A stretch of 11,798 nucleotides of DNA from an uncultured Bacilli bacterium (GCA_944358755.1 CALVRY010000030.1:1-11798), one strand, 5' to 3'. Shown: positions 1 to 6,931, counted from the stretch's first letter. Translations and numbers: made by a program. The notes: generated by a model not told the origin, from the sequence alone.

Positions 1-595
1 CGATTTGATGAACTGAGTTATAAATGGATGAAATCGAAAATTGTAGGACAAATAAAATTACAAAAGTTAATAACCAAGACGTTATAAATTCACGAAATTT
101 TGAGCGACTGATACTTTCAAAGCGATAAAGTCGATCTTCAAGAGCTCTTGAATCTCGAATTAAAGCTTGTGACATATCCAAAATGTCTCCTCCATTAAAA
201 ACATATTGTTTAATGATGTTGATAAAAACTCCATAAAGTGGCAATTCGAAATACTTATATAAATATTCAATTTGTTCTTCGATATTTAAATGTGAAATGG
301 AATCAAGCTGCATTTTAAGATTTTTTGAGGCGCTATTTCGGGCATTTTCTAATGCATAAACTAAACTTGGATTTATGCTTAAAGAAATTATGAAGTTATT
401 AATGAAGTTGATCGCTTCAAAAGACCTATTCATATTTCGCAAATATTTGCTCCTATACTTTTCAAAAAATAAATAAAAGAATAGAGAAAATATCACAAGT
501 AAAATCACACTTGTAATAATATTAAAAGTGATTAAAAAATTACTTCCAGCTAAAAATAGCGATATCAAAAAATATACTAAATATCTATATTTCAT
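1..595 (-). CDS. TadB-like inner-membrane platform protein, partial (runs off left edge)
   Basis: An open frame starts at ATG 595-593 and stays open for 198 codons to the window edge, so the C-terminus is missing. Residues about 4-45 are two closely spaced hydrophobic segments, followed by a basic patch (EKYRSKYLR). A cytoplasmic helical region follows, resembling a type II secretion F (T2SSF) domain: a helix with INPSLVYALENA, then a Gly-Gly turn (FNGGDILDMSQAL). A third hydrophobic segment (TSWLLTFVILFVLQFSIS) begins just before the edge. Two membrane helices, a cytoplasmic helical bundle, then more helices is the TadB/TadC arrangement. The frame overlaps the end of the upstream CpaF-like ATPase gene by 11 bases, which implies translational coupling, and tadB normally follows tadA. 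A GGGG stretch about 10 bases upstream may act as a weak ribosome site. Family assignment rests on topology and context more than on sequence match. Confidence 0.72.
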   Translation of the reverse strand, partial: MKYRYLVYFLISLFLAGSNFLITFNIITSVILLVIFSLFFYLFFEKYRSKYLRNMNRSFEAINFINNFIISLSINPSLVYALENARNSASKNLKMQLDSISHLNIEEQIEYLYKYFELPLYGVFINIIKQYVFNGGDILDMSQALIRDSRALEDRLYRFESISRSKFREFITSWLLTFVILFVLQFSISSIYNSVHQI

Positions 596-1646
596 TCTTT
601 AACCCCGCAAATCTCTTGTTAAATTTATTAAATTCAATTAATGACATCTCAAAAAGTGGCCTCATTTGAGTTGGTAATTTACGATATGTTGCAGGATATT
701 TATAAACTTCTAAATATTTTCCATTGTCATTTGTTGCAATTGTATCAACATATCTTACGTAACATTTTTTCTTTTCATCATAGATTTTTTTGATGTAAAC
801 GATGAATTTAAATTGGTCATATACGTCTTCAAGTGTATCTTTAAAATCTAAGTTTTTAGAGTTAATCATGCACATTCTAGCAATACGGTGATAGACTCCA
901 TCTGCGTTTCTTGCATGCATTGTCGTAATAGTTGGCGCACCACTCATTGATGAGGTTAAACACGCCTTCATTTCTTCGCCTCTTGCTTCACCAACAATTA
1001 GCCAATCAGGATTATTTCTTAAAGCATTTTTGATTAAATCATTAAAACTATTTTTATTAGGATTAACAAGCCAAGTTTGGCTATCTAAATTATCTTTAAA
1101 ATAATTTGTTTCAAATTCGTTAATGTTATCAATAAGAATTAATCGAGTATTATCGTGCATTCTTGAAATTAAAAACTTTTGAAACTCAGTTTTTCCAGAG
1201 CCGGTTTTTCCAGCAATTACGATAGAACACTTCTTTTCAATTGCTTCATCAAGTAAAGCTAGAGCTCTTTTAGAAATGAAAGTGCCATCATCTAAAATTC
1301 TTAATTGGTCATATCCAATTCTAATAGAAAAATTATAGACGTGCTCCTTATTTTTACGTGCAAGAGAAGAATGAATTGCACTTATTCTATATTTCCCAAC
1401 ACTAACATCTAAAATTGGCTCAGAATAAGAAAATTGTTGCTCAGTTAAGTTTGCAATTTGCCTTAAAAACGAATAAACCTCATCATTTGTAACTTTGATG
1501 TCGCTTTTTAATCTACCAAGTAAATTATCTTGATAATAAATCGATTCTCCATTATAACTCACATCAGTTATGGTTGGTTTATCTAAAAAATCTTTTAAAA
1601 AACTATTTTCTATAAATTCTATTAATTTTGTGTTCATTACATTCAT
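585..1646 (-). CDS. CpaF/TadA-family secretion ATPase (Tad/Flp pilus-type)
   Basis: This is a hexameric secretion ATPase of the VirB11/CpaF/GspE superfamily, expected to power assembly of a Tad-like pilus or pseudopilus from the cytoplasmic face. Visible motifs are the Walker A GKTGSGKT (residues about 146-153), the Walker B/catalytic region PDWLIVGEARGEE (about 213-225, likely catalytic Glu220) and the His box TTMHA (about 241-245). The N-terminal domain has the CpaF-like ITDVSYNG segment (about 26-33). The Asp-box position reads LIDNINE where CpaF proteins usually have an ED pair, a mild deviation. At 353 aa it is shorter than typical CpaF (often 400-450 aa) because the N-terminal extension is missing. 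The start is ambiguous: Met1 at 1646 or Met4 at 1637. Both have AGG-type sites upstream, and Met4 has AGGAT at a better distance. It lies 3 bases after the 133-aa gene and overlaps the TadB-like gene. Confidence 0.9.
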   Translation of the reverse strand: MNVMNTKLIEFIENSFLKDFLDKPTITDVSYNGESIYYQDNLLGRLKSDIKVTNDEVYSFLRQIANLTEQQFSYSEPILDVSVGKYRISAIHSSLARKNKEHVYNFSIRIGYDQLRILDDGTFISKRALALLDEAIEKKCSIVIAGKTGSGKTEFQKFLISRMHDNTRLILIDNINEFETNYFKDNLDSQTWLVNPNKNSFNDLIKNALRNNPDWLIVGEARGEEMKACLTSSMSGAPTITTMHARNADGVYHRIARMCMINSKNLDFKDTLEDVYDQFKFIVYIKKIYDEKKKCYVRYVDTIATNDNGKYLEVYKYPATYRKLPTQMRPLFEMSLIEFNKFNKRFAGLKNEI

Positions 1647-1649
1647 ATC

Positions 1650-2051
1650 CTAAATTATCCTTTCAATTTCGAAGTTTCGATATCCTTCATAAGTTAAATA
1701 AGTGCAATAATTACATTTAAAGTAGATATCAACTTTTTCTGGATACATTGATCCATCAACAACATATTTATCATCCACAATCTTGTAATAACTAAATCGA
1801 ATTTTGTATTTATCTATATAGCCATCTAAATTCTTTACTAGATATGCATTAACATTTTTTTCTAGTGTGCTTCGATTATAATGTGGATGAAATTCTCCTG
1901 TTTTATCAACTACACAAACACTGCTTTCTATCGATGCTAATGGGATATTATTGAATATTCTATTAATTGACATCCCATGAATTGAAACGCCAAGCACTGA
2001 ACTAAGTGACCCGATTAGCATGAAAGAAAAGAAAATAATCGCACTACTCAT
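1650..2051 (-). CDS. Small N-terminally anchored exported protein, possibly TadE/pseudopilin-like
   Basis: This is a 133-aa protein of unrecognised family. Residues about 3-25 form one hydrophobic segment without Lys/Arg before it, followed by a polar, beta-prone region that would lie outside the membrane. Cys46 and a CNYC motif (Cys113, Cys116) are the only cysteines. Its start overlaps the stop of the upstream gene in an ATGA arrangement (2048-2051), and it ends 3 bases before the CpaF-like ATPase, so the three genes are almost certainly co-translated. A short protein with one N-terminal helix beside a Tad ATPase suggests a TadE/TadF-like pseudopilin. However, there is no prepilin peptidase motif (Gly followed by Glu at +5) and no clear TadE match, so this is inference from size, topology and position. 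Confidence 0.8.
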   Translation of the reverse strand: MSSAIIFFSFMLIGSLSSVLGVSIHGMSINRIFNNIPLASIESSVCVVDKTGEFHPHYNRSTLEKNVNAYLVKNLDGYIDKYKIRFSYYKIVDDKYVVDGSMYPEKVDIYFKCNYCTYLTYEGYRNFEIERII

Positions 2052-3166
2052 ACTTCAATTTCATCCATAATTCCATTCCACTTCTTTATGCCCGTTCCTC
2101 CAGAGACATAAAAATAATCAGAAAAGAAATTTTCAGCAAAATGTACGACGAATTCGTAACTTATTGTGGCTTTTGCGGCTCCAAATCGTATGCAATTAAA
2201 ACATAATCTTGCATCTTTAAAAATGTGATAATAGTTTTGTGGAAAATATAATGATAAATTATCTCTAAAATAACTGCTGAACAAACTTCTAGAGCTCGCC
2301 ATCATGCACGTTCTTAAATCAACGCAATAAGTAATGCTATAACATAATCGCTTTGCTTCTTTATTATTCGAACTTTGGAAAAAAGCTGCACCACTTGCAT
2401 ATCTTTTATCCTTTTCATAGCGAATAAAAGCCGAATTAAAGATGTAATTTTCATCATATACCATAAAACGTGCAGCAAGATCACTTCCAGTTCTGTTATA
2501 TTTTGTGACATATGACAAATCAAAATCCGTTAAATCAAATTTGTAATAAATGTCTTCATAATTTTCTTTTTCAACTCCAACAACCGTAACTTGTTCTTTT
2601 TGAAGTCTTAAATATGAGCCACTAAAATGAACTTCTGTAATTAGCTCTTCTACATTCGATTCCATATGGAAATTCCATAAATTCGTAAATGGCACATCAA
2701 TATAGTTAAAAATAGATTCAAATGGTAAACTCTCTATATCTGTTGAAGCAATACGGATAAAATATTGATTCCCGATATCGTTAATTTCATTTAAATTAAC
2801 TTTTACGTTTACTTCTTTTAAATCATCATTTACATTCAAAGTACCTTGGGCTAAAACGTCAAACATTTCTTTGTCATCGTTTAATAAGAAAAAGTGATAT
2901 GCAGCGAATACCGGCGCACTTTTTGAAAAACGAAAGTTTAATGACATTTCTTCTTGCTGATAAAAATCAACCATCCTAATGTCAAAACTTTGAAGTTTCA
3001 AATTTCTAATTGGATTTGTTACTTTAATATCTTCTTCAGTATTAAACGTTGACGAAGATGAATTTGCTTTTTTCACTTCTTCACTAGTGATAAAATTTTC
3101 TTGTGAAGGAACTGTGTTTACTAGACTCAGAAATGAAAATAACAAACTTAGTAAGAATTTCTTCAT
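2048..3166 (-). CDS. Secreted protein of unknown function, first gene of Tad-like operon
   Basis: This 372-aa protein belongs to no family I recognise. It begins with a clear Sec signal peptide (MKKF, hydrophobic core about 4-16, plausible cleavage near residues 19-22). The mature part is rich in aromatic and beta-prone stretches with no further membrane segment, so it is probably released or held at the cell surface. Five cysteines cluster in the C-terminal half (residues 275, 281, 287, 322, 325), including a CFNC motif, which is notable for an exported protein of a monoderm. The start is well supported by GAGGAGG seven bases before ATG. It is the promoter-proximal gene of the operon and overlaps the 133-aa gene by ATGA (TGA stop). 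A role as pilus tip, adhesin or assembly factor is inferred from context only. Confidence 0.85.
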   Translation of the reverse strand: MKKFLLSLLFSFLSLVNTVPSQENFITSEEVKKANSSSSTFNTEEDIKVTNPIRNLKLQSFDIRMVDFYQQEEMSLNFRFSKSAPVFAAYHFFLLNDDKEMFDVLAQGTLNVNDDLKEVNVKVNLNEINDIGNQYFIRIASTDIESLPFESIFNYIDVPFTNLWNFHMESNVEELITEVHFSGSYLRLQKEQVTVVGVEKENYEDIYYKFDLTDFDLSYVTKYNRTGSDLAARFMVYDENYIFNSAFIRYEKDKRYASGAAFFQSSNNKEAKRLCYSITYCVDLRTCMMASSRSLFSSYFRDNLSLYFPQNYYHIFKDARLCFNCIRFGAAKATISYEFVVHFAENFFSDYFYVSGGTGIKKWNGIMDEIEV

Positions 3167-3248
3167 AAAAATACCTCCTCACTTAATACGAAGGAGATGA
3201 AATCGAAAAAAGTTAAAAAAATTTTAAAAAAAATTAAAAAAATTTTTT
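3167..3248. promoter_or_regulatory. Divergent intergenic region with A/T tracts
   Basis: This 82-base segment separates the Tad-like operon (left, minus) from the guanylate-kinase-like gene (right, plus). On the minus strand it carries the strong ribosome site GAGGAGG (3180-3174), seven bases before the ATG at 3166. From about 3205 to 3248 it is nearly all A and T in phased blocks (A7, T4, A8, A7, T6), which should make curved DNA and could act as UP elements for promoters in both directions. I could not assign a convincing -35/-10 pair on either strand. An AAGGAG at 3191-3196 directly abuts an ATG on the plus strand, too close to serve that ATG. Confidence 0.5.
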
Positions 3249-3271
3249 ATGATTATTTTAGTCGGACCTAG
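3197..3271 (+). other. Possible 24-codon leader frame overlapping the guanylate-kinase-like start
   Basis: ATG 3197 opens a frame of 24 codons ending at TAG 3269-3271. It overlaps the first 23 bases of the downstream gene in the next frame. The encoded peptide is highly basic and Lys/Ile-rich (begins MKSKKVKKILKKIKK). AAGGAG lies immediately before the ATG with no spacer, which argues against efficient initiation. It could be a translational leader, the true N-terminus joined by a frameshift in the poly-A/T tracts, a sequencing error in those tracts, or simply chance in A-rich DNA. I do not call it a gene. Confidence 0.2.
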
Positions 3272-3770
3272 CGCAAGTGGAAAAACAGCGATTGCTAAGC
3301 ACTTAATTCGTTATGGCTACCAAAAATTTGTCACCACAACAACTCGCAAAAAAAGATTTGGTGAAAATAATGGAGTCGATTATTTTTTTGTAAGCAGAGA
3401 AGAATTTCAAAAATATATTAAAGAAGATTTATTCATTGAATATACAATTTATAACGATAATTATTATGGATCTTTTAAAAAGGAAAATGGCGAAAACAAA
3501 GTTTTAATTGTTGAGCCTAATGGTTTAAAATCTTTCAAAGCATTAAATGATAAAAATATTGTTAGTTTTTATATTAAAGCAAGTGAAGAAACACGAATTA
3601 AAAGAATGAAAGAAAGAGGCGATAAAGAAATTGACATTAAAAGAAGAATCGAAAATGATCGAATCGTCTTTCCTGAAAATTTAAATGTCGATTTTGTTAT
3701 TGATAACGAAAATGAAGATTTAGATAAAATTACTCAAAAAATTATTTCTATATATAAAAAGAAAAATTAA
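3249..3770 (+). CDS. Guanylate kinase-like protein, short form
   Basis: Guanylate kinases phosphorylate GMP (and dGMP) with ATP. This 173-aa protein shows the P-loop GPSASGKT at residues 6-13, the GMP-binding stretch TTTTRKKRFGENNGVDYFFV (about 29-48), Glu64 and YGS (73-75) matching the family's flE...YGt block, and a lid-like Arg/Lys-rich segment (RIKRMKERG, about 116-124). It is shorter than usual Gmk (about 190-210 aa), and the family's conserved DvqG block reads EPNG (about 89-92). It could be the sole guanylate kinase or a divergent paralogue; the window cannot decide, so no symbol is given. The ATG at 3249 directly precedes the conserved beta-strand, and an in-frame TAA lies upstream at 3225, but no ribosome site is at normal distance. 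It converges on the CNNM-like gene with only 4 bases between stops, leaving no room for a terminator. Confidence 0.85.
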   Translation: MIILVGPSASGKTAIAKHLIRYGYQKFVTTTTRKKRFGENNGVDYFFVSREEFQKYIKEDLFIEYTIYNDNYYGSFKKENGENKVLIVEPNGLKSFKALNDKNIVSFYIKASEETRIKRMKERGDKEIDIKRRIENDRIVFPENLNVDFVIDNENEDLDKITQKIISIYKKKN

Positions 3771-3774
3771 ATAG

Positions 3775-5091
3775 TTATTCTTCTTCATCTTCTATTTTAA
3801 CTAATAATTTTTCAATTGTTTGTTTTTCATCAATTGCGATGACTTTCATGGTTAAATTTTTATATTTGATAATCGAATTTAATTCAGCAAATTTATCATC
3901 TAAAAGCTCAACGCAAAAACCACCAATTGTAACATAATCAGTTTCAATATCATCGTATTCTAGATTAAAAAGCTCACAGAAGTCCTCTAAATTCATTTTT
4001 CCATCAACGATATAAGAGCCATCATTTTTCTTAATATATGGCGAAGAAATGTCATCGCTTTCGTCCCAAATTTCACCAACTATTTCTTCTAAGATATCTT
4101 CCATTGTTAAAACGCCTTCTACGCCACCATATTCATCAAGGATAACTGCAAAATGGCGATGTGACTTTTTAAACTCAATTAAAATATCATTAATTTCTGT
4201 AGAACGAGGAAAAGTTAATGTTTCAATAAGTAAATCTCTTAAAGTGACTTTATTATTTTCAAGTTTTGATCTAACAAGAGATTTTGTTAAAACATAACCT
4301 AAAATATTGTCGATACTATCTTCATAAACTGGAATTCTTGAATAAACGTAAGTTTCATCGTTTTTCAAGATTTCATCGATGTCATCATTAACTTCAACTG
4401 CATAAACATCAACACGAGGAGTCATAATTTCATACGCTTCAGTTTCTGCATAATCAATTGTGCCATGCAATATTTCAGCTTTTTCTTCGTTAACTAAGCC
4501 TTTATCTTCAATTTCATCGACCATTTCATGTAGTTCATCATCAGATATTTTTACGTCTTCAACATTCTTTCTGATTGGGTAAGAAACAATGGCACCAAAA
4601 CCACTTACAAAGAATGTGATTGGATAAAATACATATTGTAATGCGTTTAAAATACGTGAATAAAGCGCAGCAAATTTATAGTTATAAATTTTACCAATCG
4701 ACTTAGCAATAATTTCACCAAAAGTAATTTTAACAACTAAACAAATAATAGAAGCAATGAAGCCCCAATTTTCACTACTGATGCTAGCAAGTTCAGTTTC
4801 TCCCATCACCAAAAAGCAAAGATTAACACCAATTAAAGTTGAAACAGAATCTAAACAAGCATTAACTGTATCATTTAAAAGAAGGATAGTTGAAATTGTT
4901 TTATCGTAATCTTTAGATAACTTAAATGCGAATTTATTTGCTTTTTTACTTTCATCTTTTCGATAAATTGCTTCTAGTTTATTTGTGTTACAGCTGCCAA
5001 AGCTCATGTCGGCACTAGAAAAAATAAAGCTCAAAAAGACCATCAAAACAAAAACAAGAGTATATACAATAATCGTTAATTCTCTATTCAT
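3775..5091 (-). CDS. CNNM/CorC family protein: DUF21 membrane domain, CBS pair, CorC_HlyC domain
   Basis: This family is linked to Mg2+ transport or efflux and was long annotated as hemolysin C-like. The 438-aa protein has the complete architecture. The DUF21 domain spans about residues 5-170, with four membrane-associated segments and the SFIFSSADMSFGS and LLLNDTVN signatures. The CBS pair spans about 222-345, with MTPRVDVYAVEV, SRIPVYEDSIDNILGYV and the classic DEYGGVEGVLTMEDILEEIVGEI (in part). The C-terminal CorC_HlyC domain spans about 357-430. The family's GE..PK loop reads GEIIAK (125-130), with Pro replaced by Ala. The start overlaps the stop of the upstream paralogue by ATGA (5088-5091), so the two are translationally coupled. 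The ribosome site is weak (GAGG about 11 bases upstream), consistent with coupling. Direct transport versus regulation of another transporter is unsettled in the family. Confidence 0.92.
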   Translation of the reverse strand: MNRELTIIVYTLVFVLMVFLSFIFSSADMSFGSCNTNKLEAIYRKDESKKANKFAFKLSKDYDKTISTILLLNDTVNACLDSVSTLIGVNLCFLVMGETELASISSENWGFIASIICLVVKITFGEIIAKSIGKIYNYKFAALYSRILNALQYVFYPITFFVSGFGAIVSYPIRKNVEDVKISDDELHEMVDEIEDKGLVNEEKAEILHGTIDYAETEAYEIMTPRVDVYAVEVNDDIDEILKNDETYVYSRIPVYEDSIDNILGYVLTKSLVRSKLENNKVTLRDLLIETLTFPRSTEINDILIEFKKSHRHFAVILDEYGGVEGVLTMEDILEEIVGEIWDESDDISSPYIKKNDGSYIVDGKMNLEDFCELFNLEYDDIETDYVTIGGFCVELLDDKFAELNSIIKYKNLTMKVIAIDEKQTIEKLLVKIEDEEE

Positions 5092-6215
5092 TTTCTTGTG
5101 GCCTCTTTTAAAACGTTGGTTTTCTTTTCGTTAATTTCACCAACTAACTCTTCTAAAACATCTTCCATGGTTATCATTCCAACGACTTTTCCATCTTTTT
5201 TAACAATCGCAATATGTTTCTTTTCTTTGTTAAAAGAGCGGAAAATATCGTCAACTTTAGCTGAATAATCAACAAAAAGTGGTTTAGATAAAACACCTCT
5301 TATCTCAAGATGTGGATCTTTTGTATATTCTTTAAAATAATTTTTAACAGTTAAAATTCCGATAATGTTATCAATTGTTCCATCGTAAACTGGAATACGA
5401 GAAAAAGTTGTATCAAGAATGATTTTGTTTAATTTTTCATAGGTTAAACCATTAATATCGACAGCAAGAATTTTTTCTCTAGGAGTTAAAACTTCATTTA
5501 CATAGATTGAATCGAAATAAAAGGCACGATTTAAAAGTTGTAGTTCATTTGGTTCAAATAATTCTTCCTCTTCTTTTTCATTATCATCTTCATTTTCATC
5601 TTCAACAACCGCTTCATCAGCTTGCAAAATAAAATCTTCTTTAGTTAAGATGTTATCCTCTTTAATTTTAAATAATTTATGTACTGCTTTTAAAATTAAT
5701 TTAAAAAAGATTGAGAGTGGTGAAAGAATTATCCCAATTATAAAAACTGGATAAGCTAAAACGTAAACAAGTTTATTTGGTATTTCTTTAGAGATTATTT
5801 TAGGCACAGTATCGCTAACAACATAAACAAGTATTGCCATGACAACTGTAGAAAGAATGGCTTCAAGTCCTGCTAAGCCATTAGCGTTACAAATATTATA
5901 AAAAATCATCGCACTTAAATAAGACATAAAAGTTTGCATTATATTGTTGCCAACTAAAATTGTAATTAAAGTATTATCAAACTTTTCTACGAGTTTTACG
6001 ATGATTTTGGCTGTAACCTTGCCTTCATCTGCTAAAACTTTAAAGTGATATTTATTGCAATTGGAAAAAGCATTTTCAGAAGCACTGAATAAAGCACTAA
6101 TAAGTAAGCAAACGACAATTATTATCCACCAAAAATAATCTGGCATTCCCCAGATTGTATTCATACTCGGTTGATCTATGCTTTCTACTAAAATTTTTAT
6201 CGAACTCGGCGACAT
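5088..6215 (-). CDS. CNNM/CorC family protein lacking the CorC_HlyC domain: DUF21 and CBS pair
   Basis: This is a divergent paralogue of the following gene. DUF21 spans about residues 28-180 (ALFSASENAFSNCN, LVGNNIMQTF). A charged linker with a very acidic run (about 199-221, mostly Glu/Asp) leads to a CBS pair at about 240-362, with VLTPREKILAVDI, SRIPVYDGTIDNIIGIL and GMITMEDVLEELVGEI. The protein ends about 15 residues after the second CBS domain, so the usual C-terminal CorC_HlyC domain is absent. The family's GE..PK loop reads SDTVPK here. It is first in a coupled pair and probably forms a heteromer with the second protein. The chosen ATG (6215) has no Shine-Dalgarno and sits about 2 bases after the predicted transcription start, so translation may be leaderless. 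Met18 (6164) is an alternative start, also without a ribosome site and still upstream of the membrane domain. Confidence 0.9.
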   Translation of the reverse strand: MSPSSIKILVESIDQPSMNTIWGMPDYFWWIIIVVCLLISALFSASENAFSNCNKYHFKVLADEGKVTAKIIVKLVEKFDNTLITILVGNNIMQTFMSYLSAMIFYNICNANGLAGLEAILSTVVMAILVYVVSDTVPKIISKEIPNKLVYVLAYPVFIIGIILSPLSIFFKLILKAVHKLFKIKEDNILTKEDFILQADEAVVEDENEDDNEKEEEELFEPNELQLLNRAFYFDSIYVNEVLTPREKILAVDINGLTYEKLNKIILDTTFSRIPVYDGTIDNIIGILTVKNYFKEYTKDPHLEIRGVLSKPLFVDYSAKVDDIFRSFNKEKKHIAIVKKDGKVVGMITMEDVLEELVGEINEKKTNVLKEATRK

Positions 6216-6223
6216 ATGTGTAT

Positions 6224-6252
6224 ATTATAGGTCAAGGCTTAATCTTTTACAA
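6224..6252 (-). promoter_or_regulatory. Sigma-A-type promoter for the CNNM-like pair
   Basis: On the minus strand, TTGTAA (6252-6247, 4 of 6 bases of the -35 consensus) is followed after exactly 17 bases by a perfect TATAAT (6229-6224). The -35 and part of the spacer lie in the last codons and stop of tdk. Transcription would start near 6217, about two bases before the ATG at 6215. This gives the two CNNM-like genes a promoter of their own besides readthrough from tdk, and implies a leaderless or nearly leaderless message. Confidence 0.6.
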
Positions 6253-6817
6253 TATGACAATGGCGACAGCGAGCTTCGTAAGATTCACTAGCTCCAACTA
6301 AAACTACTGGATCTTTACGAGAAACTGGCACTCCATTAACTAAACGTTGAGTCATAGTTGCTTCTCTTCCACAAACACAACAAATTGCTGTAAGTTTAGT
6401 GACATATTCAGCTTTTGCTAAAATTGTGGCACTAATTTGAAATGGATCTCCTTTAAAATCACAATCTAATCCTGCACAAATTACTCTTTTTCCTTTATTT
6501 GCAAGTTCATCAATAATTTTAACAATCCCTTCATCAAAAAATTGAACTTCATCAATGCAAATTACATCAATATCATCTGTATAGAATTTATAAATTTCTT
6601 CACTTTTTGAAATTGCAATTGCTTTAGAACTTCTTTTATTATGTGAAACAACTTCAGTTTCGCTATATCTATTATCAATTGATGGTTTAAAAACTAAATA
6701 TTTCTTTTTTGCATATTTTAAACGATTGATTCTTCTTAATAATTCTTCGCTCTTACCTGCAAACATTGGCCCAGTTATCATCTCAATTGAACCTATTTCT
6801 AAATCATCATGACCCAT
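6239..6817 (-). CDS. tdk: Thymidine kinase, type II (dTMP salvage)
   Basis: Thymidine kinase phosphorylates thymidine to dTMP with ATP in the pyrimidine deoxynucleoside salvage pathway, in the cytoplasm. The 192-aa length matches the type II (TK1-like) family. Motifs are the P-loop GPMFAGKS (residues 16-23), the DEVQFF block (89-94, catalytic base Glu90), GLDCDFKGDPF (116-126), a zinc site from Cys146/Cys149 and Cys184/Cys187 or His188 (AICCVCG and CRHCH), and the lasso segment with the substrate-binding Tyr near SYEARC. All key residues are present, so it should be active. The start at 6817 has GGGGAAG about 6-12 bases upstream, an imperfect ribosome site. It begins downstream of a 235-base repeat-rich region that probably holds its promoter, and ends 23 bases before the CNNM-like pair. 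Confidence 0.97.
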   Translation of the reverse strand: MGHDDLEIGSIEMITGPMFAGKSEELLRRINRLKYAKKKYLVFKPSIDNRYSETEVVSHNKRSSKAIAISKSEEIYKFYTDDIDVICIDEVQFFDEGIVKIIDELANKGKRVICAGLDCDFKGDPFQISATILAKAEYVTKLTAICCVCGREATMTQRLVNGVPVSRKDPVVLVGASESYEARCRHCHIVKD

Positions 6818-6850
6818 AATTTCTTCCCCACAAACTTTTATAAATATATC

Positions 6851-6870
6851 TTAAATATTTTTATATTTAA
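6851..6870. repeat. Perfect inverted repeat TTAAATAT-N4-ATATTTAA
   Basis: Eight-base arms (6851-6858 and 6863-6870) flank TTTT. It consists only of A and T and lies 34 bases upstream of the tdk ATG, in the expected 5' leader or core promoter. It could be an operator or just a chance AT palindrome. Confidence 0.4.
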
Positions 6871-6931
6871 AGACTTGTAATATTTGGAAAATATGCTTTT
6901 TACTATTTATTTAAAATTTGGATTTTTACAG

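Noticed and set aside
2314..2523. A 69-codon minus-strand frame within the secreted-protein gene
   Set aside because: It is an out-of-frame reading inside a well-supported gene with a strong ribosome site and signal peptide, and has no start signals of its own.
4049..4297. An 82-codon plus-strand frame antisense to the CBS/CorC part of the CNNM-like gene
   Set aside because: It is Ser/Ile-rich without motifs, and the opposite strand encodes clearly conserved CBS motifs over the same bases.
2048..6215. Use of TGA as tryptophan (mycoplasma-type code)
   Set aside because: TGA ends the 372-aa and 375-aa genes at ATGA overlaps, and no in-frame TGA is needed to extend any gene, so the standard bacterial code fits.
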